Below are positions 13,474 to 13,553 of a stretch of DNA of 13,553 bases, in pieces. The notes below the pieces were generated by a model. It did not search any database and had not been told where the DNA came from. It saw nothing but the letters and a program-made list of their open reading frames with translations. Made by a program: the position numbers and the translations under genes. The stretch comes from JBHELQ01 sp046262995 (GTDB lineage Bacteria > Actinomycetota > Thermoleophilia > Solirubrobacterales > Thermoleophilaceae): assembly GCA_046262995.1 (NCBI GenBank), contig JBHELQ010000141.1:1-13553 (forward strand), read 5' to 3'. Each line of letters opens with the position of its first letter. Positions within the stretch are counted from its first letter, which is position 1.

Positions 13474-13503
13474 GGTATCCGAACATGTGTTCGCAGAGTA
13501 CAA
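13474..13503 (-). promoter_or_regulatory. lexA promoter
   Basis: Minus strand TTGTAC (13503-13498) and GATACC (13479-13474) are 18 bases apart and could be the -35 and -10. The SOS box fills the spacer, so bound LexA would block RNA polymerase. The -10 is a weak match. Confidence 0.45.
13480..13493. promoter_or_regulatory. LexA-binding SOS box
   Basis: CGAACATGTGTTCG matches the Gram-positive/actinobacterial consensus CGAAC-N4-GTTCG exactly. It lies 38 bases upstream of the lexA start, the expected place for autoregulation. It might also affect the outward promoter to its right. Confidence 0.93.
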
Positions 13504-13514
13504 CTCCTCACGGA

Positions 13515-13548
13515 CGGCTTCAAGCCGCCCCAGACCCGGTTCTATAAT
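13515..13548 (+). promoter_or_regulatory. Outward promoter with TATAAT and an overlapping palindrome
   Basis: TATAAT at 13543-13548 is a perfect -10 on the plus strand, rare in this GC-rich DNA, reading out of the window. Near its -35 position is CGGCTT C AAGCCG (13515-13527), an exact palindrome around one central base. The regulated gene is beyond the window, divergent from lexA. Confidence 0.5.
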
Positions 13549-13553
13549 CGGCG

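Noticed and set aside
13443..13523. N-terminal extension of LexA
   Set aside because: The added residues would be encoded by the promoter and SOS box. The family normally starts at MxELNLTKRQ.

Overview
The window is very GC-rich and densely coded. Three things point to a high-GC actinobacterium, most likely of the Thermoleophilia (Solirubrobacterales/Gaiellales) group: a LexA with a Gram-positive-type SOS box, a class A RNase P RNA, and a small NTF2-like protein that begins MSQENVEVVRR, a start I associate with a large paralog family in that group. The placement is inference. No mobile element, CRISPR array, tRNA or rRNA gene is visible. The gene content looks chromosomal and mostly housekeeping or regulatory.

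Left part (1-5585): the 3' end of a LigD-type NHEJ polymerase gene converges on, and overlaps, a 646-aa polytopic membrane protein of unknown function (minus strand). That gene is divergent from a TetR repressor, and a perfect 10+10 bp inverted repeat lies between them. The TetR stop codon overlaps the GTG start of a short medium-chain-type acyl-CoA synthetase. A PAS-EAL protein, probably a c-di-GMP phosphodiesterase, follows.

Middle (5637-10470): a YyaL/DUF255 thioredoxin-domain protein converges on glnA (glutamine synthetase I, alpha-like), and the two stop codons share a palindrome. Upstream of glnA on the same strand are an HxlR-type regulator and an AhpD-fold protein that has lost the family's CxxC and His. 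They form a likely operon with a promoter/operator just upstream. A SnoaL/NTF2-like gene is divergent from it.

Right part (10496-13553), all on the minus strand: lexA with its SOS box is translationally coupled to a 70-aa zinc-ribbon protein. Next come rnpB with a strong hairpin, a protein with a zinc ribbon and an HNH-associated-repeat-like tail, and a membrane-anchored cytochrome c. A well-matched c-di-AMP (ydaO/yuaA) riboswitch then precedes a small single-pass membrane protein whose transcript ends at an intrinsic terminator. At the extreme right a TATAAT promoter points out of the window.

The points most worth a second look are the c-di-AMP riboswitch controlling an 86-aa membrane protein, the SOS-coupled small zinc-ribbon gene, the AhpD-like protein without redox cysteines paired with a Cys-containing HxlR regulator, and the TetR-controlled membrane protein rich in conserved-looking His/Asp. 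I did not find a clear new multi-gene defence or biosynthetic system.
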